A stretch of 64,000 bases of DNA from Candidatus Rhodoferax odensensis (GCA_016718405.1 JADKDJ010000015.1:1-64000); one strand, 5' to 3'; counted from the stretch's first letter, positions 34,990 to 45,822 are shown. A program made the numbers and translations. Notes: generated by a model not told the origin, from the letters alone.

Positions 34990-35120
34990 CGGCACAAGCG
35001 CCGCCCCCATCGAATGGAAACAACACGCGAGAGGTTTGTGACCGCGATCCATCCCGTCACCGACCGCCCCGTGTGGGCCGACGATTGGAGCGCCGCAACC
35101 AATTGCGCATGCCATGTCTA
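34990..35120 (-). pseudogene. 3' remnant of a PII-like gene (duplicate of 35755-36093)
   Basis: Reads QLVAALQSSAHTGRSVTGWI on the - strand, matching QLVAALQSSAHTGQSVAGWI of the intact PII-like protein. 35056-35105 and 35804-35853 agree at about 44 of 50 bases. Only the tail survives. Confidence 0.75.
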
Positions 35121-35156
35121 TCGTCGCGTTGTAAACGTGATCAGCGCTACGCCGAC

Positions 35157-35696
35157 TCATTGGACCCGAATGTCCGCGATCAGCTTCGCCTTGAGGGCGA
35201 GCTGGCGCGTGTCGTCATCGCGCCCGGTCTCCCATCGGTAGCTGCTGCGCCACGCCAACACCGAGCCGACAAGTTGGACGAATTGGACATCGCCCGCCTT
35301 GCCCTCGATCACGTGGTCGACTTCAACGCCGTCCCACGTCAACGACAAACGGTGGCTGCCTGGGCGCAAACGCAACGCAACCACCGACTCAGGAATGGTC
35401 AGCACCGATGGTCCCGCATCGACTTTGAACGCAACCTGGTTTGCCGCGTCCGCCCAACGATGACGGACGACGTAGACGGTCAAGGCATCCGCGCTCGGCA
35501 GAAAGCGCTTAGCCCTGTGCTCGGCATCCAAGCTGGGCACGGCTTCAACGGTGCAAGTTTGATGTCGGCTCTTGCTTACCCTGAAGCAATAGGTACCGTC
35601 TGGTTCGACCGGTCTGAGGGGTTTGTTCATGCAGCCGACCAACGACAGCAGGGTCAGCGCGGTCAGACCACGAAGCATGGCAGGGCGTTTTGACAT
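35157..35696 (-). CDS. lipoprotein, DUF2846-like
   Basis: ATG 35696 gives 179 aa. A lipobox LVGC follows a hydrophobic signal (LRGLTALTLLSLVGC). The mature part (YVVRHRWADAANQVAFKVDA, GSHRLSL) suggests a beta-sandwich as in DUF2846 lipoproteins. It lies between the PII-like gene and its own decayed duplicate. Function unknown. Confidence 0.6.
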   Translation of the reverse strand: MSKRPAMLRGLTALTLLSLVGCMNKPLRPVEPDGTYCFRVSKSRHQTCTVEAVPSLDAEHRAKRFLPSADALTVYVVRHRWADAANQVAFKVDAGPSVLTIPESVVALRLRPGSHRLSLTWDGVEVDHVIEGKAGDVQFVQLVGSVLAWRSSYRWETGRDDDTRQLALKAKLIADIRVQ

Positions 35697-35754
35697 ACTG
35701 ATTCTCCAAAGAAATAGGAACGATTTGGGAAAGAACGGGAAGGCAACGCGCACA

Positions 35755-36093
35755 TCAACTAATCGGGATGACGCGTGCCAAGTCGGTCACCGTGATCCAG
35801 CCTGCCACCGACTGCCCGGTGTGGGCCGACGATTGGAGTGCTGCAACCAGTTGATCAACCTCGTCGTCCTCGCAGAGCAACTCCAGCTTGTACTCGTTGA
35901 CCACTTCGTCGCCGAGGTCAATCGAGTAGTGTTGTTCGTCACTGTCCAAAGGCACCAAAGTACCCTTCACCAGGTACATCGCCAGGTTGTGTCGACGCCC
36001 GCCACGCTCGCCACCCCACGCCGGGCACTCCTTCAAGGCGGCAATCACGTCGGCAACCCGGCTGCGGTGAACATAGGCTTTGATTTCTTTCAT
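35755..36093 (-). CDS. PII-like protein linked to RND metal efflux
   Basis: The 112-aa product opens MKEIKAYVHRSRVADVIAALKE, a PII/ferredoxin-like first strand, and ends ITVDLARV-type tail (GWITVTDLARVIPI). Such proteins (PII-NG group) sit directly after czcA/cusA genes. Here it overlaps the czcA stop by 4 nt. It probably senses a small molecule and modulates the pump; no T-loop Tyr is conserved. Confidence 0.7.
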   Translation of the reverse strand: MKEIKAYVHRSRVADVIAALKECPAWGGERGGRRHNLAMYLVKGTLVPLDSDEQHYSIDLGDEVVNEYKLELLCEDDEVDQLVAALQSSAHTGQSVAGWITVTDLARVIPIS

Positions 36094-39000
36094 GGGGTCT
36101 CCTCAGTCAGTGGCAAGGGCGAAATGTCTTCATCTGGGTCGCCTGCGCGCTGTTTAGCCTCAGCGCGCAACTCGGACCACTCATAAATCAATGGCAACAA
36201 CAGCAGCGTCAGCAAGGTGGAGGTAATCAAGCCGCCCACCACCACGGTGGCGAGCGGGCGCTGCGTCTCGGCACCCACGCCGGTCGATAGCAGCATCGGC
36301 ACCAGGCCCAGAATCGCCACCGATGCGGTCATCAACACGGGCCGCAGGCGCAGCTCGGCGCCCTGGCGCACCGCGTCGCGTACCGACAGCCCGCGCTTGC
36401 GCAGGTCATTGAGGAAGGACACCATTACGATGCCGTTGAGCATCGCCACACCAAACACCGCAATGAATCCAATCGCCGAGGGCACCGACAAATACTGCCC
36501 AGTCACGGCCAAGCCGATGATTCCACCGATGATCGCAAACGGCACGTTGGCAATGATCAAGGTGGCATGCCGCACGGAATTGAACGCGGTGTAGAGCAGG
36601 ATGAAGATCAGCCCGATGGTCAGCGGCACGATGACGGCGAGCCGGGCCATGGCCCGTTGCTGGTTCTCGAAGGCGCCGCCCCACTCGATCCAGTAGCCGG
36701 TCGGCAATTTCACTTTGGCTGCGATGGCGGCGTTGGCGTCCTTGACGAAACTGTCCACATCACGGCCCTGCACGTCCATTTGCAGCACGGCATAGCGCTG
36801 CAAGGCCTCGCGCCGCACGAAGGTGTAGCCTTCATCCAACTCGATCTTGGCCACGCTGGAGAAGGGCACAATGGCGCCCTCGTGCGTGCGAATCGGAATC
36901 GCAGCGATGGCGGACGGGCTGCTGCGGAATTCTTCAGCCAGGCGCACCGCGATGTCGAAACGACGCGTGCCGTCGATCAGCGTCGAAACCGTGCTACCCC
37001 CGACACCCGACTGCACCACCTCCAGGATCTCGTCGGCGTTGAGGCCATAACGCGCCGCTGCGGCCCGGTCCACCTTGATCACCATCTGTGGCTTGCCCTT
37101 GTTGGCTTCGGCCGACAAATCCGCCACACCCGGCACCGCGCCAATCACGCCCTTCAATTGGGCCGACAGGGTTTCGAGCGTGTCCAGATCGGCACCGTAG
37201 ACCTTCAGGGCCAGCGTTGCACGCACACCGGAGATCAGTTCCTCCACCCGCATCTGAATCGGCTGCGTGGCGCCAAACACCGCCGTGGGGACCTCCGCTT
37301 CCAGAAACTCCTGCATCTCCTTGCCCAGCGCGGCGTAGGACTGCTTGGTCGGCCACTCGCCCTTGGGCTTGAGGTCCAACAGTACTTCCATATAGTTGAC
37401 GTCAGCGGTCTCACCCTTCTCGGCGCGGCCTATCGTCGCCAGCACCGAACGCACCTGGGGATACTTGCCGCGCAGCTTGGCGTCCATCACGTTGGCAACC
37501 CGAATCGACTCTTCCAAGGGAAGTCGACGGGATGCCGACGACGCGGAACATGATCGCGTCTTCCTGCAAGGTCGGCATGAACTCCTTGCCCAGAAACGGA
37601 AACAGCGCCAACGCGCCCACCAACAGCACCAACGCGCCGCCAACGACCACCTTCTTGCGCTCCAAGGCCCAGTCCAGCGCGGGCAAGTACAGGCGTTTGG
37701 CATGGCGAACCAGCCAGGTGTCTTTCTCTTCCTTGGGCTTGAGAATCAGCGCCGCCAGAACCGGCACCAAGGTGAGTGACAGCAGCAGGGAGCCGATCAT
37801 CGCGAAGGTGATGGTCAGCGCCATCGGCTTGAACAGCTTGCCCTCAAGTCCGGTGAGCGAGAACAGCGGCAGAAAGACCACGATGATGATCAGAATCGCG
37901 AATGCAATCGGGTTTGCCACCTCGCGCGCGGCCTCCAGAACCAAGTGCGTGCGGTGGATCGGTTTGCCGGATGATCGGGCGTGCGACAGCAGTCGAAACG
38001 CGTTCTCGACCATTACCACCGCGCCATCGACCATCATGCCGATACCGATGGCCAGGCCGGCCAGCGACATCAGATTGGCCGACATGCCGAAGCGATTCAT
38101 CAACACAAAGGCAAACAGCATCGCCATCGGTAAGGTGACGATCACGACGATGGCCGAGCGCAACTCGCCAAGAAACAGAAACAGGATCACGGCGACCAGG
38201 ATCGAACCCTCGATCAAGGCGTTGCGCGAGGTTGCCAAGGCCTTGTCCACGATCTCAGTGCGGTCGTAGATGGGTTTTAGCTCCACGCCTTTCGGCAACG
38301 CGGCCTGGGCGATGGCCAGCTTGGCCTTCACGGCCGCAACCACGGTGGCAGCGTTCTCGTTGACGCGCGCCAAAGCCATGCCCAGCACGGTCTCCTTGCC
38401 GTCACGCGTCACCGCGCCGAAGCGCACTGCGGGCGCCTCCTTGACCTCGGCCACGTCACGCACATAGATCGGCGCACCAGCGCGCTCGGCCACGACGATG
38501 GTGCCGATGTCTACCGCGTTGTTGACCAGCCCAAGGCCGCGCACCAGATATTGCTCAACGCCGATGTTGAGGTACTGTCCACCCACCTGCTTGTTATTGG
38601 CCGTCAGCCGCTCCATCACCTCCTTGAATGACAGCCCGTACTTGACCAGCTTGCGCGGGTCGATCTGCACCTGAAACTGCTTCTCGTGCCCGCCCCAGGT
38701 CGTCACGTCATCTACCCCCGATGCGGTACGCAGGATCAGGCGCACGGTCCAATCGTGCAGCGTGCGCAGGTCCATCGCGCTCAGTTTCTTGTCGGCGGAT
38801 TCGATGGTGTACCAAAAAACCTGTCCCAGACCCGAGCTATTGGGACCGAGCACCGGCTCGCCATAGCCTTGCGGCAAACGCTCCTTGACCTCCTGCAGCT
38901 TCTCGCCCACAAGCCGGCGGGCAAAGTAGATGTCAACGTCGTCCTTGAAGTAGACGCCCACGTAGGACAAACCAAACAAGGAGACCGAGCGCACCACTTC

Positions 39001-39237
39001 GACGTTGGCCAGGCCCGCCATCGCCCCTTCGATCGGCACGGTCAACAGGCGTTCGATGTCTTCAGCGGCAACGCCGGGGGACTCGGTATAGATGTTCACT
39101 TGCGCGGGCGTGACATCGGGAAAGGCGTCCACCGGCACCTGCCGGTAGGCCATCACCCCGAAGCCGATCAGCACGGCAAACGCGACCAGCACCAGCACTT
39201 TATAGCGCAGGGCGGCATCAACAATGGCATTGAGCAT
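36090..39237 (-). pseudogene. czcA: CzcA/CusA-type RND heavy-metal pump, one frameshift
   Basis: Reading from ATG 39237: typical RND start (ALRYKVLVLVAFAVLIGFGVMAYRQVPVDAFPDVTP), porter domain and first helices, until about 37530, where the frame changes at AIMFRVVGIPS / LPLEESIRVANV. The second part carries the remaining helices and ends near 36090. Joined length is about 1049 aa, right for the family. It is the inner-membrane proton antiporter of the CzcCBA tripartite pump. One indel separates it from a working gene; sequencing error is possible. Confidence 0.85.
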
Positions 39238-39252
39238 GGTCTGTGGTCCTTC

Positions 39253-40497
39253 TCAATGACCGTGGCCAAGCTGCGACTTCAGCAAACGCGCCTTGAGCGC
39301 ATAAGCCCCTGAGGTCACGACCTGTTCGCCGGACTTCAAACCCGATACCAACAGCGTGCGCCCGGCCAAGCGCTCGCCAGGCTCCACCAAACGCGGCTCG
39401 TACGCCCCCTGCTCGAACACAAAGACCGTCGGCTGGCCAGCCAATAAGACAATCGCCGCATCCGGCAACGAGATCGCCTCGCTCTTCTTGCCACTCGCCT
39501 CAATCGTGGCGGTGGCAAACATCTCAGGCTTCAAACGCCCATCGGCGTTGGCGACCTCGATACGCGCAGCGACCGTGCGCGACTCCTTGGAAAGCGTGGC
39601 GCTGATGTGGCCCACCGTGCCGTGAAAAACCTCCCCCGGATAAGCCGCCACACTCACGCTGGCCTTGGCACCCACTCGCACCTTGGCGAGGCTGGCCTCC
39701 GGCAAGTCCGCCAGAATCCAGACCCGGCTCAAGTCAGCCACGGTGAACAAGGGCTCGTTCGGGTTGGCGAGGTCACCCAGTGTGAGCTTCTTTTCGATCA
39801 CGGTGCCTGCAAACGGCGCGGTCACGGCAAAACCCGAGACACTGGCGCTTGCAACAGTGGCCTGGCCACCCAGCAGGCGCAGCCGGTCTGCGGCGGTGCG
39901 CGCCGCAGCAGCGGCCTTGTCGCGATCCGACTGCGCGCGCAGGAAGTCCTTGCGCGGGATGATCTCATCACGGTCCAGCGCCTGGGCGCGGTTAAAGTCG
40001 GCTTCACTGATGCGCAGCTCTGACTGCGCATGAACCCAGGCCGCATGGGCTTCGCCCACCGCCACACTGTCCAGTGTGGCCAGGGTCTGCCCGGCGCGCA
40101 CACGGTCGCCGAGTTTGGCCATGGCAGCGGTCACACGGCCTTCAATACGCGGTGCAACCCGCGCCAGCCGTTCCTGGTCGGGGCGAATGGTCGCGGTGAC
40201 CACAATCGATTCGCCCGTCAACTGCGACTTGATCTCCTCAACCTTCACACCGGCGCGCAAAGCCTCGTCGCTGGTCAAGGTCAGTTCCTCTTTGCCCTCG
40301 ACGTGTTCGTCCTTCTTCTCACCGCCGTGCGCATCCTTCTTCTCGCCAGAGTGGGCAGCCGGTTTCCCGCCTTCAGCAGCGTGTTCATCCTTGGCCGGGC
40401 TCTTGCCACAGGCGGCCAGGGTCAATGCCAACGCCAGTGTCATCAGCAGTGCGGCAACGGGTGGGCGGCGTGGGGCGTCTATCGGGTTCGTGATCAT
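39253..40497 (-). CDS. czcB: CzcB-type membrane fusion protein
   Basis: ATG 40497 overlaps the czcC stop and gives 414 aa. A lipobox LAAC is followed by a His-, Lys- and Glu-rich segment (residues about 40-75), then the lipoyl/hairpin domain (AKLGDRVRAGQTLATLDSV) and beta-barrel (GTVIEKKLTLGDLANPNEP). It links CzcA to CzcC; the His-rich stretch may bind metal. Confidence 0.85.
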   Translation of the reverse strand: MITNPIDAPRRPPVAALLMTLALALTLAACGKSPAKDEHAAEGGKPAAHSGEKKDAHGGEKKDEHVEGKEELTLTSDEALRAGVKVEEIKSQLTGESIVVTATIRPDQERLARVAPRIEGRVTAAMAKLGDRVRAGQTLATLDSVAVGEAHAAWVHAQSELRISEADFNRAQALDRDEIIPRKDFLRAQSDRDKAAAAARTAADRLRLLGGQATVASASVSGFAVTAPFAGTVIEKKLTLGDLANPNEPLFTVADLSRVWILADLPEASLAKVRVGAKASVSVAAYPGEVFHGTVGHISATLSKESRTVAARIEVANADGRLKPEMFATATIEASGKKSEAISLPDAAIVLLAGQPTVFVFEQGAYEPRLVEPGERLAGRTLLVSGLKSGEQVVTSGAYALKARLLKSQLGHGH

Positions 40498-41771
40498 TGT
40501 GAGAGTCCTGTCTGCGGCCAACCGGCCGCGTGTTCAAGTTCGATTCGGGTGGCGTGGTAGTCAGCCAGTGCGTCATTGAGGTCGCGCTCGGCATCGAGCG
40601 CTTGGCGGTTGATGATCAATTGATCCAGTAAGCCAATCTGTCCCGCTTGGCGCGACTTGGCCGCCAACTGCTGGTTGTCTGTGGAGGCTGGTGCCACCGT
40701 GCGCAGCAGCCGCTGCACACGCTCGGTCTGGCTGCCAAACCGGCTCCAGAGCTGGCGCACCTGCGCCAACGCGTCACGGCTGCCCGAGGCGCGGTCCAGT
40801 TCGGCCTGGCTCACTTCCGTCATGGCCTGACCAATCGCCGCGTCGTTGCGCTTGAACAAGGGAAGTGGCAGCGAAACCGCCAGCGTTGTGACGCGCTGTC
40901 GCGCATCGCCCGGCCCCTCGCGGCCCACGTTCAAGCCCAGCACCAGGTCAGGCAGTCGGCTGGCTCGCTCGGTACCGAGCCGCGCACGCGCTGCGGCTTC
41001 GCGTGCCGCCAGGGCACGTTGCTTGGGCAAGGCCTGTGCCGAGCTCAGCAGTTGCTCGAGTCCATAAGGGGCGACACCCGGGCCGGGTGCGCCAACATCG
41101 CCCTCAACCTCTGGCAGCGCGCTGGGTGGCAACTGAAGAGTGGTTGCCAGATCGCTGCGCGCAGCGATCCATTGCTCGCGACTCCGCGACAAAGCATTGC
41201 GCGAGCGCTCAGCCTCAACCAATGCCACATTGGCATCCAGCCGGGTGTCCTCGCCGGCGGCGCGCCGTTTGCTGACCGCCTGCGCCGTGTTGTCAAACAG
41301 CTCGACCGAGCGCTCTTCGATCCGCATCCGGCGCTGTGCGGCGAGTACCGTATAGAAGCGCAGCGCCGCCTCGGCGCGCGCTTGCCGTTGCGCGTCGTCG
41401 ATCTCGGCGCGCAAGGCGTCCAGCGACGCTGCCGCAGCTTCACGCCGGTGAGTCTGCTGGCCGCCAATCTCGATCGTCTGCGAAACGCCAGCGCTCCAGT
41501 CCGCGCTGGCGCCATCGGGCGGCTCGGCGCTGCGGCGGGTTCGTTGCAGGCTCAGCTCCGGGTTATTGAAAAACGGTGCCGCCGCCTCGCGGCGGGCACC
41601 CTCGACAGCGGCTAGCTGGGCCTGGCGCGTGCGTACCGCCGGGTTCGCGGACTCCGCGAGGCGCATGGCCTCGGCCACGGTCAGCGGTTTGGCGCTGGCA
41701 GCATTCTGTGCGTGCGTGGGAGTGGTCGTGGCAACCAGCACAAACGCCAGCGCCAAGATTGGGAAATGCAT
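40494..41771 (-). CDS. czcC: CzcC-type outer membrane channel
   Basis: 425 aa with a signal peptide (ILALAFVLVATTTPTHAQ) and two TolC-like repeats (LTVAEAMRLAESANPAVRTRQ, NPELSLQRTRRSA). It is the outer component of the tripartite pump. Confidence 0.85.
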   Translation of the reverse strand: MHFPILALAFVLVATTTPTHAQNAASAKPLTVAEAMRLAESANPAVRTRQAQLAAVEGARREAAAPFFNNPELSLQRTRRSAEPPDGASADWSAGVSQTIEIGGQQTHRREAAAASLDALRAEIDDAQRQARAEAALRFYTVLAAQRRMRIEERSVELFDNTAQAVSKRRAAGEDTRLDANVALVEAERSRNALSRSREQWIAARSDLATTLQLPPSALPEVEGDVGAPGPGVAPYGLEQLLSSAQALPKQRALAAREAAARARLGTERASRLPDLVLGLNVGREGPGDARQRVTTLAVSLPLPLFKRNDAAIGQAMTEVSQAELDRASGSRDALAQVRQLWSRFGSQTERVQRLLRTVAPASTDNQQLAAKSRQAGQIGLLDQLIINRQALDAERDLNDALADYHATRIELEHAAGWPQTGLSQ

Positions 41772-41883
41772 CGAATCATCCTTCTCGTCTCACAAAGAAA
41801 CGACACGGAGGCGACGTCAGTGGTCCTCGGAATAGAAACAGACAGCACTCGACGGCGCCGCCGCATCAAACGGCAGCGGCGAG

Positions 41884-42243
41884 TCAGCTTCGATCAGGAC
41901 GTTCGGGACCGAACGGGATGTGGGATTGGTAGCGCGTGGAGTGGTCGCTATGAAAACCGACCCTGTGCGCACCCACAGTTTTGGTAGACGCGAGCGGCAA
42001 GCTGACACCGGAGCCAAGATGGCAGGTTTCGCAGTCGCCGTGGTAGCTGTTCAATCCCGCAGTTTCGGCATCGGCATCGGCAGCGTCGGGCGTTGCCATG
42101 CCGCCCTGGTGCTGATGCTCGTGATGGCCAACATGCCGGGCAGCTTGCTCGCGGCCTTCATGGCCGCAATACGCCGCCGCCGCACCCCAGGCGAACTGGA
42201 TCGGCAAAACGAAAAGGAAAAGAATGAGCAGGAATCGGCGCAC
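41884..42243 (-). CDS. czcI: CzcI-like regulator/periplasmic protein
   Basis: The 119-aa product begins MRRFLLILFLFVLPIQFAWGAAAAYC and has HHEHQHQGG and CETCHLG. Signal peptide plus His/Cys clusters at the front of czcCBA identify CzcI, which modulates metal induction. It is the first gene of the czcICBA unit. Confidence 0.75.
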   Translation of the reverse strand: MRRFLLILFLFVLPIQFAWGAAAAYCGHEGREQAARHVGHHEHQHQGGMATPDAADADAETAGLNSYHGDCETCHLGSGVSLPLASTKTVGAHRVGFHSDHSTRYQSHIPFGPERPDRS

Positions 42244-42365
42244 GGCGGGAGTGTATCAGGGCCGCAATGCCAGGGCCATCGCAGCGCCTCTCGCGGCCTT
42301 GTCGCGGCACGTCGGCCGGGTCGCCACAAACGAAGGCCACGGATTGGGCTGCGAGGGCGTGGCCA

Positions 42366-42890
42366 TCATGTCTTCACTTGGTCGCTCGACCCGGCCCCTG
42401 TCAAGGTCGTCCACCCGATGAGCACCAGCACCCCGATGCAGATGGCGATGTCGGCGACATTGAAGGCCGGCCAATGCTGCCCCCGCCAATGGAAATCCAG
42501 AAAATCGGTGACATTTCCATGGTTGAGGCGATCCACCACGTTGCCCAGGGCGCCGCCCAGAATCAAGCTGTAGGCAATAGCCTCGACCCACGCCAAAGCG
42601 GTACCGAGCAGCCACAGCAGCAGCGCTGACACGCCCAAGGCGATCGCGGCGAGGAAGTACCGCTGCCAGCCATCTGCGCTGGCCAAAAGACCGAAAGCAG
42701 CGCCTGCATTGCGGAAAAACACCAGATTGAAGGACTCTGCGAGAGCAATCCTGTCGCCTTCGGTCAGGCTGATGCGCACCCAGTGTTTGGTGGCAAAGTC
42801 CGTCAACGCAACGGCCCCAGCCAGGGACCACCAAAGCCAGCCGGTGGCCAAGCGTTGCCTGAGAGAGCGTAAGTTGTTTAGGGTGATCAT
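42366..42890 (-). CDS. lspA: lipoprotein signal peptidase LspA (accessory copy)
   Basis: ATG 42890 gives 174 aa with four helices. The aspartic protease motifs are FFRNAGAAFG and GGALGNVVDRLNHGNVTDFLD and FNVADIAI (catalytic Asp in both). An extra lspA beside cadA is typical of metal islands; it may process local lipoproteins such as CzcB. Located 10 bp after the PAP2 gene. Confidence 0.85.
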   Translation of the reverse strand: MITLNNLRSLRQRLATGWLWWSLAGAVALTDFATKHWVRISLTEGDRIALAESFNLVFFRNAGAAFGLLASADGWQRYFLAAIALGVSALLLWLLGTALAWVEAIAYSLILGGALGNVVDRLNHGNVTDFLDFHWRGQHWPAFNVADIAICIGVLVLIGWTTLTGAGSSDQVKT

Positions 42891-42900
42891 GACTTTTTTC

Positions 42901-43527
42901 TCATCGTCTCCTGTTGGTCGCTCGGCTGCCACCGAAGTCCAGCATGGGCGCCCAGACATTTGGCGTGCGTGCAAGGGCGGCGGCGATGACACAGGCTGCG
43001 CCGACAAGCCACCCGGCCAAGACATCCGCTGGGAAATGCGCGCCCATGGCAATGCGTGAATAGCCGACCCAGCAGAGCGCCACGACCAACGCCGCCAGGG
43101 TACGCCTGGCAACAAGCGGCCAAAGCGCGCCCACGACCAAGGCGATGTACACCGAATGGCCGCTGGGAAATCCACGGCTTGGCTCGACCAGGGTCAAAAC
43201 CCTCACGCCGTTGCCGATAACAGTCGCCGGGCGAGGCAAGTCCAGACCCCATTTCAGCAAGCTGGTCACTACCAACGCTAGCAAACAGGCCAACGCAAAG
43301 CGCTGAGCCTGCCCCACAATGCGAACCTGCAAACTGGTCTGGGTCACCTGTGAATGCCTGGCCCAGAACAACAGCGCGGCCAGCATGAAGGGCGCGGTCC
43401 AGTAACTGCCCACAGCACTCCCTAAATACGCCAGCGGCCGGGCGGCCTCGGGAAGCCCGTTATTCAGGGTTTCAAACAGCGAACGATTCCACCCATGCCA
43501 GTCGTAAAAGACCCACTTCAGATTCAT
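42901..43527 (-). CDS. PAP2-family phosphatase
   Basis: 208 aa, with the three PAP2 motifs KWGLDLPRP, PSGHS and SRIAMGAHFPADVLAG and several membrane helices. It probably dephosphorylates lipid pyrophosphates. It overlaps cadA by 4 nt. PAP2-lspA-cadA is a recurrent island unit; the link to metal resistance is not understood. Confidence 0.85.
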   Translation of the reverse strand: MNLKWVFYDWHGWNRSLFETLNNGLPEAARPLAYLGSAVGSYWTAPFMLAALLFWARHSQVTQTSLQVRIVGQAQRFALACLLALVVTSLLKWGLDLPRPATVIGNGVRVLTLVEPSRGFPSGHSVYIALVVGALWPLVARRTLAALVVALCWVGYSRIAMGAHFPADVLAGWLVGAACVIAAALARTPNVWAPMLDFGGSRATNRRR

Positions 43528-45785
43528 ATGCGACTTTTGTCTTGGCGCAGCAAACGTAGGCCGTTAGCCACTACCAGCAAGCTGGCGCCCATGTCGGCAA
43601 ACACCGCCATCCACATGGTGGCCGTACCAAATACCGCCATGATCAGGAATACGCTCTTGATGCCCAGCGCCAGGGTGATGTTCTGCCACAGCACAAGGTG
43701 GGTTCGTCTGGACAGACGCACCGTCTCGGCTACCCGCTGCAGGTTGTCATTCATGATCACCACATCGGCCGCTTCCATCGCCGTGTCCGTGCCGGCCGCA
43801 CCCATCGCAAACCCGATGTCAGCCTGAGCCAATGCGGGCGCGTCATTGATGCCGTCGCCGATCATCCCAGTCAAGCCGCCTTCGCGCTGAAGGGCACTGA
43901 TGGCGTCGAGTTTGTCCTGCGGCAGCAAATCGCCGCGCGCGTCATCGATGCCGGCTTGGCCCGCGATGGCGCGAGCGGTCGCGGTGTTGTCGCCAGTCAA
44001 CATGACCGACTTGACCCCGAGTGTCTTGAGCTCGTCGATCGCCTGTTTTGAAGTGTCCTTGATGGTGTCCGCCACCGCAAACCAAGCCAGAACCTGGGTC
44101 TGGTCGGCCAGCAAAGTGATCGTTCTGCCCAACTGCTCGTGCCGAGCCAACGTCGCCTCCAGTTCCGGGCTGCATTGACCGCCATCGTGCACCAACCGAT
44201 GGTTGCCCAGCACCAAGGAGCGGCCATTTACGATACCGCGCACGCCACGCCCAGGCAATGCCTCGAAAACCTGGACGTCGGCGACTTCGCCGCCCAGGTT
44301 GGTGGCAATGGCCGTGGAAACCGGATGGTCGGAGCGCGCCGCTAGGCTCGCGGCAGCTTGCCTGGCCGAGGCTAGGTCAGCGCCTGCCCACACCTGCCAG
44401 TCCACCAGCACCGGCTTGCCCTCGGTGATGGTGCCGGTCTTGTCCAAAGCAATCACCTTCAACAGCCTGGCCTGTTCCAGATAGGTTCCGCCCTTAATCA
44501 GAATGCCCCGGCGCGCTGCGGCTGACAAACCACTCACCACGGTCACGGGCGTCGAAATGACCAAAGCACAAGGGCAGGCGATCACCAACAGCACCAATGC
44601 CTTGTACAAGGCTTCCAGCCAGGTCAATCCCGACAACATCGGCGCCAACATCGCGACGGCGACGGCGATGGCGAACACACTGGGCGTGTAAATCGCCGCA
44701 AACTGGTCCACGAATCGCTGCGTTGGTGCCCGCGTTCCCTGCGCCTGCTCCACCGAATGGATGATTCTTGCCAGCGTGGTGTTGGCGGCCGCAGCCGTCA
44801 CCCGAATTTCCAATTCTCCTGTTTCATTGATAGTCCCAGCAAACACCGGGTCGCCAGGCGCCTTGTCTACCGCAATGCTCTCGCCAGTGATGGGAGCTTG
44901 GTTGATGGCGCCATGGCCGAGTGTGACGACGCCGTCCAAGACGACACGCTCGCCAGGCTTGATTCGCACCGTGGCGCCAACCGAAATGGCGCCAGCCGGG
45001 GTGATGACCCAAGTGCCATCGACGCCGCGCACCAGCGCCTGTTCAGGAGCCAGCGCCAGCAGCCCTTTGATCGCGTTGCGAGCACGGTCAACCGCCTTGG
45101 CTTCGATGAGCTCCGCCAGCGCATACAGCGCCATCACCATCGCCGCCTCCGGCCACTGCCCAATCAGGAAAGCTCCGGTCACGGCAACCGACATCAGGGC
45201 GTTGATGTTGAGCTTGCCGCGCATCAGCGCTGCGATGCCCTTCTTGTAGGTGTCAATGCCGGCCAGGCCGATCGCCAAGGCGGCCACCAGCATGCCGACC
45301 GCCTTCCAAAGGAACACGTCCGGTGCGGCGAAGGAGAGGGCCTCGGCCCCGGTAGCCAACAGCAGTGCGGCGGCCAGGCGCCAAATGCCCGCGCCGAAAC
45401 CTGGTTGATGATCATCATCCGCGTGGCCGTGCTCGTGCGTTAGGCCATCCTGTCTTTCGGAGATATCGCTCGTCTCGATGGGTTTCGGATCGAAGCCCGC
45501 CGCGCGGATAGCTTCCTGCGCCAAGGGGTGTGCCGCTTCGGTCGCATCAATACGCAGCATGCGCGCGCCGAGCTGAAAGCTTAACGAACGGATGCCGGCC
45601 ACACCGTCCAGCGCGCGGCGGATTTCAGACTCTTCGGCGCTGCAGTCCATGGTGGCAATGCGGTACAGACGTACGCCCGCAAGGGGCGTTGTCGAATCTC
45701 CGATGGTTGTTGGGTTGGGCGCACAGGCGGTGGATGCGGCACAGCAGGGGTCTGGCTGGGGACAAATCTGTTTTTGGTTTGGCAT
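43524..45785 (-). CDS. cadA: Cd/Zn/Pb-translocating P1B-type ATPase
   Basis: 753 aa with a Cys-rich N-terminus (CPQPDPCCAASTACAP), an HMA-like domain with the variant TMDCSAEES, and a His-rich linker. Ion-binding CPC is in IACPCALVISTPV; phosphorylation DKTGT, SDHPVSTA, TGDN and GDGINDAPALA are all present. It exports divalent soft metals. Start ATG 45785 has no Shine-Dalgarno; transcription from the MerR-type promoter would begin almost at the ATG. Confidence 0.85.
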   Translation of the reverse strand: MPNQKQICPQPDPCCAASTACAPNPTTIGDSTTPLAGVRLYRIATMDCSAEESEIRRALDGVAGIRSLSFQLGARMLRIDATEAAHPLAQEAIRAAGFDPKPIETSDISERQDGLTHEHGHADDDHQPGFGAGIWRLAAALLLATGAEALSFAAPDVFLWKAVGMLVAALAIGLAGIDTYKKGIAALMRGKLNINALMSVAVTGAFLIGQWPEAAMVMALYALAELIEAKAVDRARNAIKGLLALAPEQALVRGVDGTWVITPAGAISVGATVRIKPGERVVLDGVVTLGHGAINQAPITGESIAVDKAPGDPVFAGTINETGELEIRVTAAAANTTLARIIHSVEQAQGTRAPTQRFVDQFAAIYTPSVFAIAVAVAMLAPMLSGLTWLEALYKALVLLVIACPCALVISTPVTVVSGLSAAARRGILIKGGTYLEQARLLKVIALDKTGTITEGKPVLVDWQVWAGADLASARQAAASLAARSDHPVSTAIATNLGGEVADVQVFEALPGRGVRGIVNGRSLVLGNHRLVHDGGQCSPELEATLARHEQLGRTITLLADQTQVLAWFAVADTIKDTSKQAIDELKTLGVKSVMLTGDNTATARAIAGQAGIDDARGDLLPQDKLDAISALQREGGLTGMIGDGINDAPALAQADIGFAMGAAGTDTAMEAADVVIMNDNLQRVAETVRLSRRTHLVLWQNITLALGIKSVFLIMAVFGTATMWMAVFADMGASLLVVANGLRLLRQDKSRI

Positions 45786-45791
45786 GGTGCA

Positions 45792-45822
45792 ATTGGAAAC
45801 CCTGTAGTGACATTAGAGTCAA
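45792..45822 (-). promoter_or_regulatory. CadR/PbrR-type operator before cadA
   Basis: On the - strand, TTGACT (45822-45817), a 19-nt spacer with imperfect dyad ACTCTA...TACAGGGT, and a weak -10 TCCAAT (45797-45792). The long spacer and dyad match MerR-family metal promoters. No cadR/pbrR gene is present on the other side. Confidence 0.6.
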
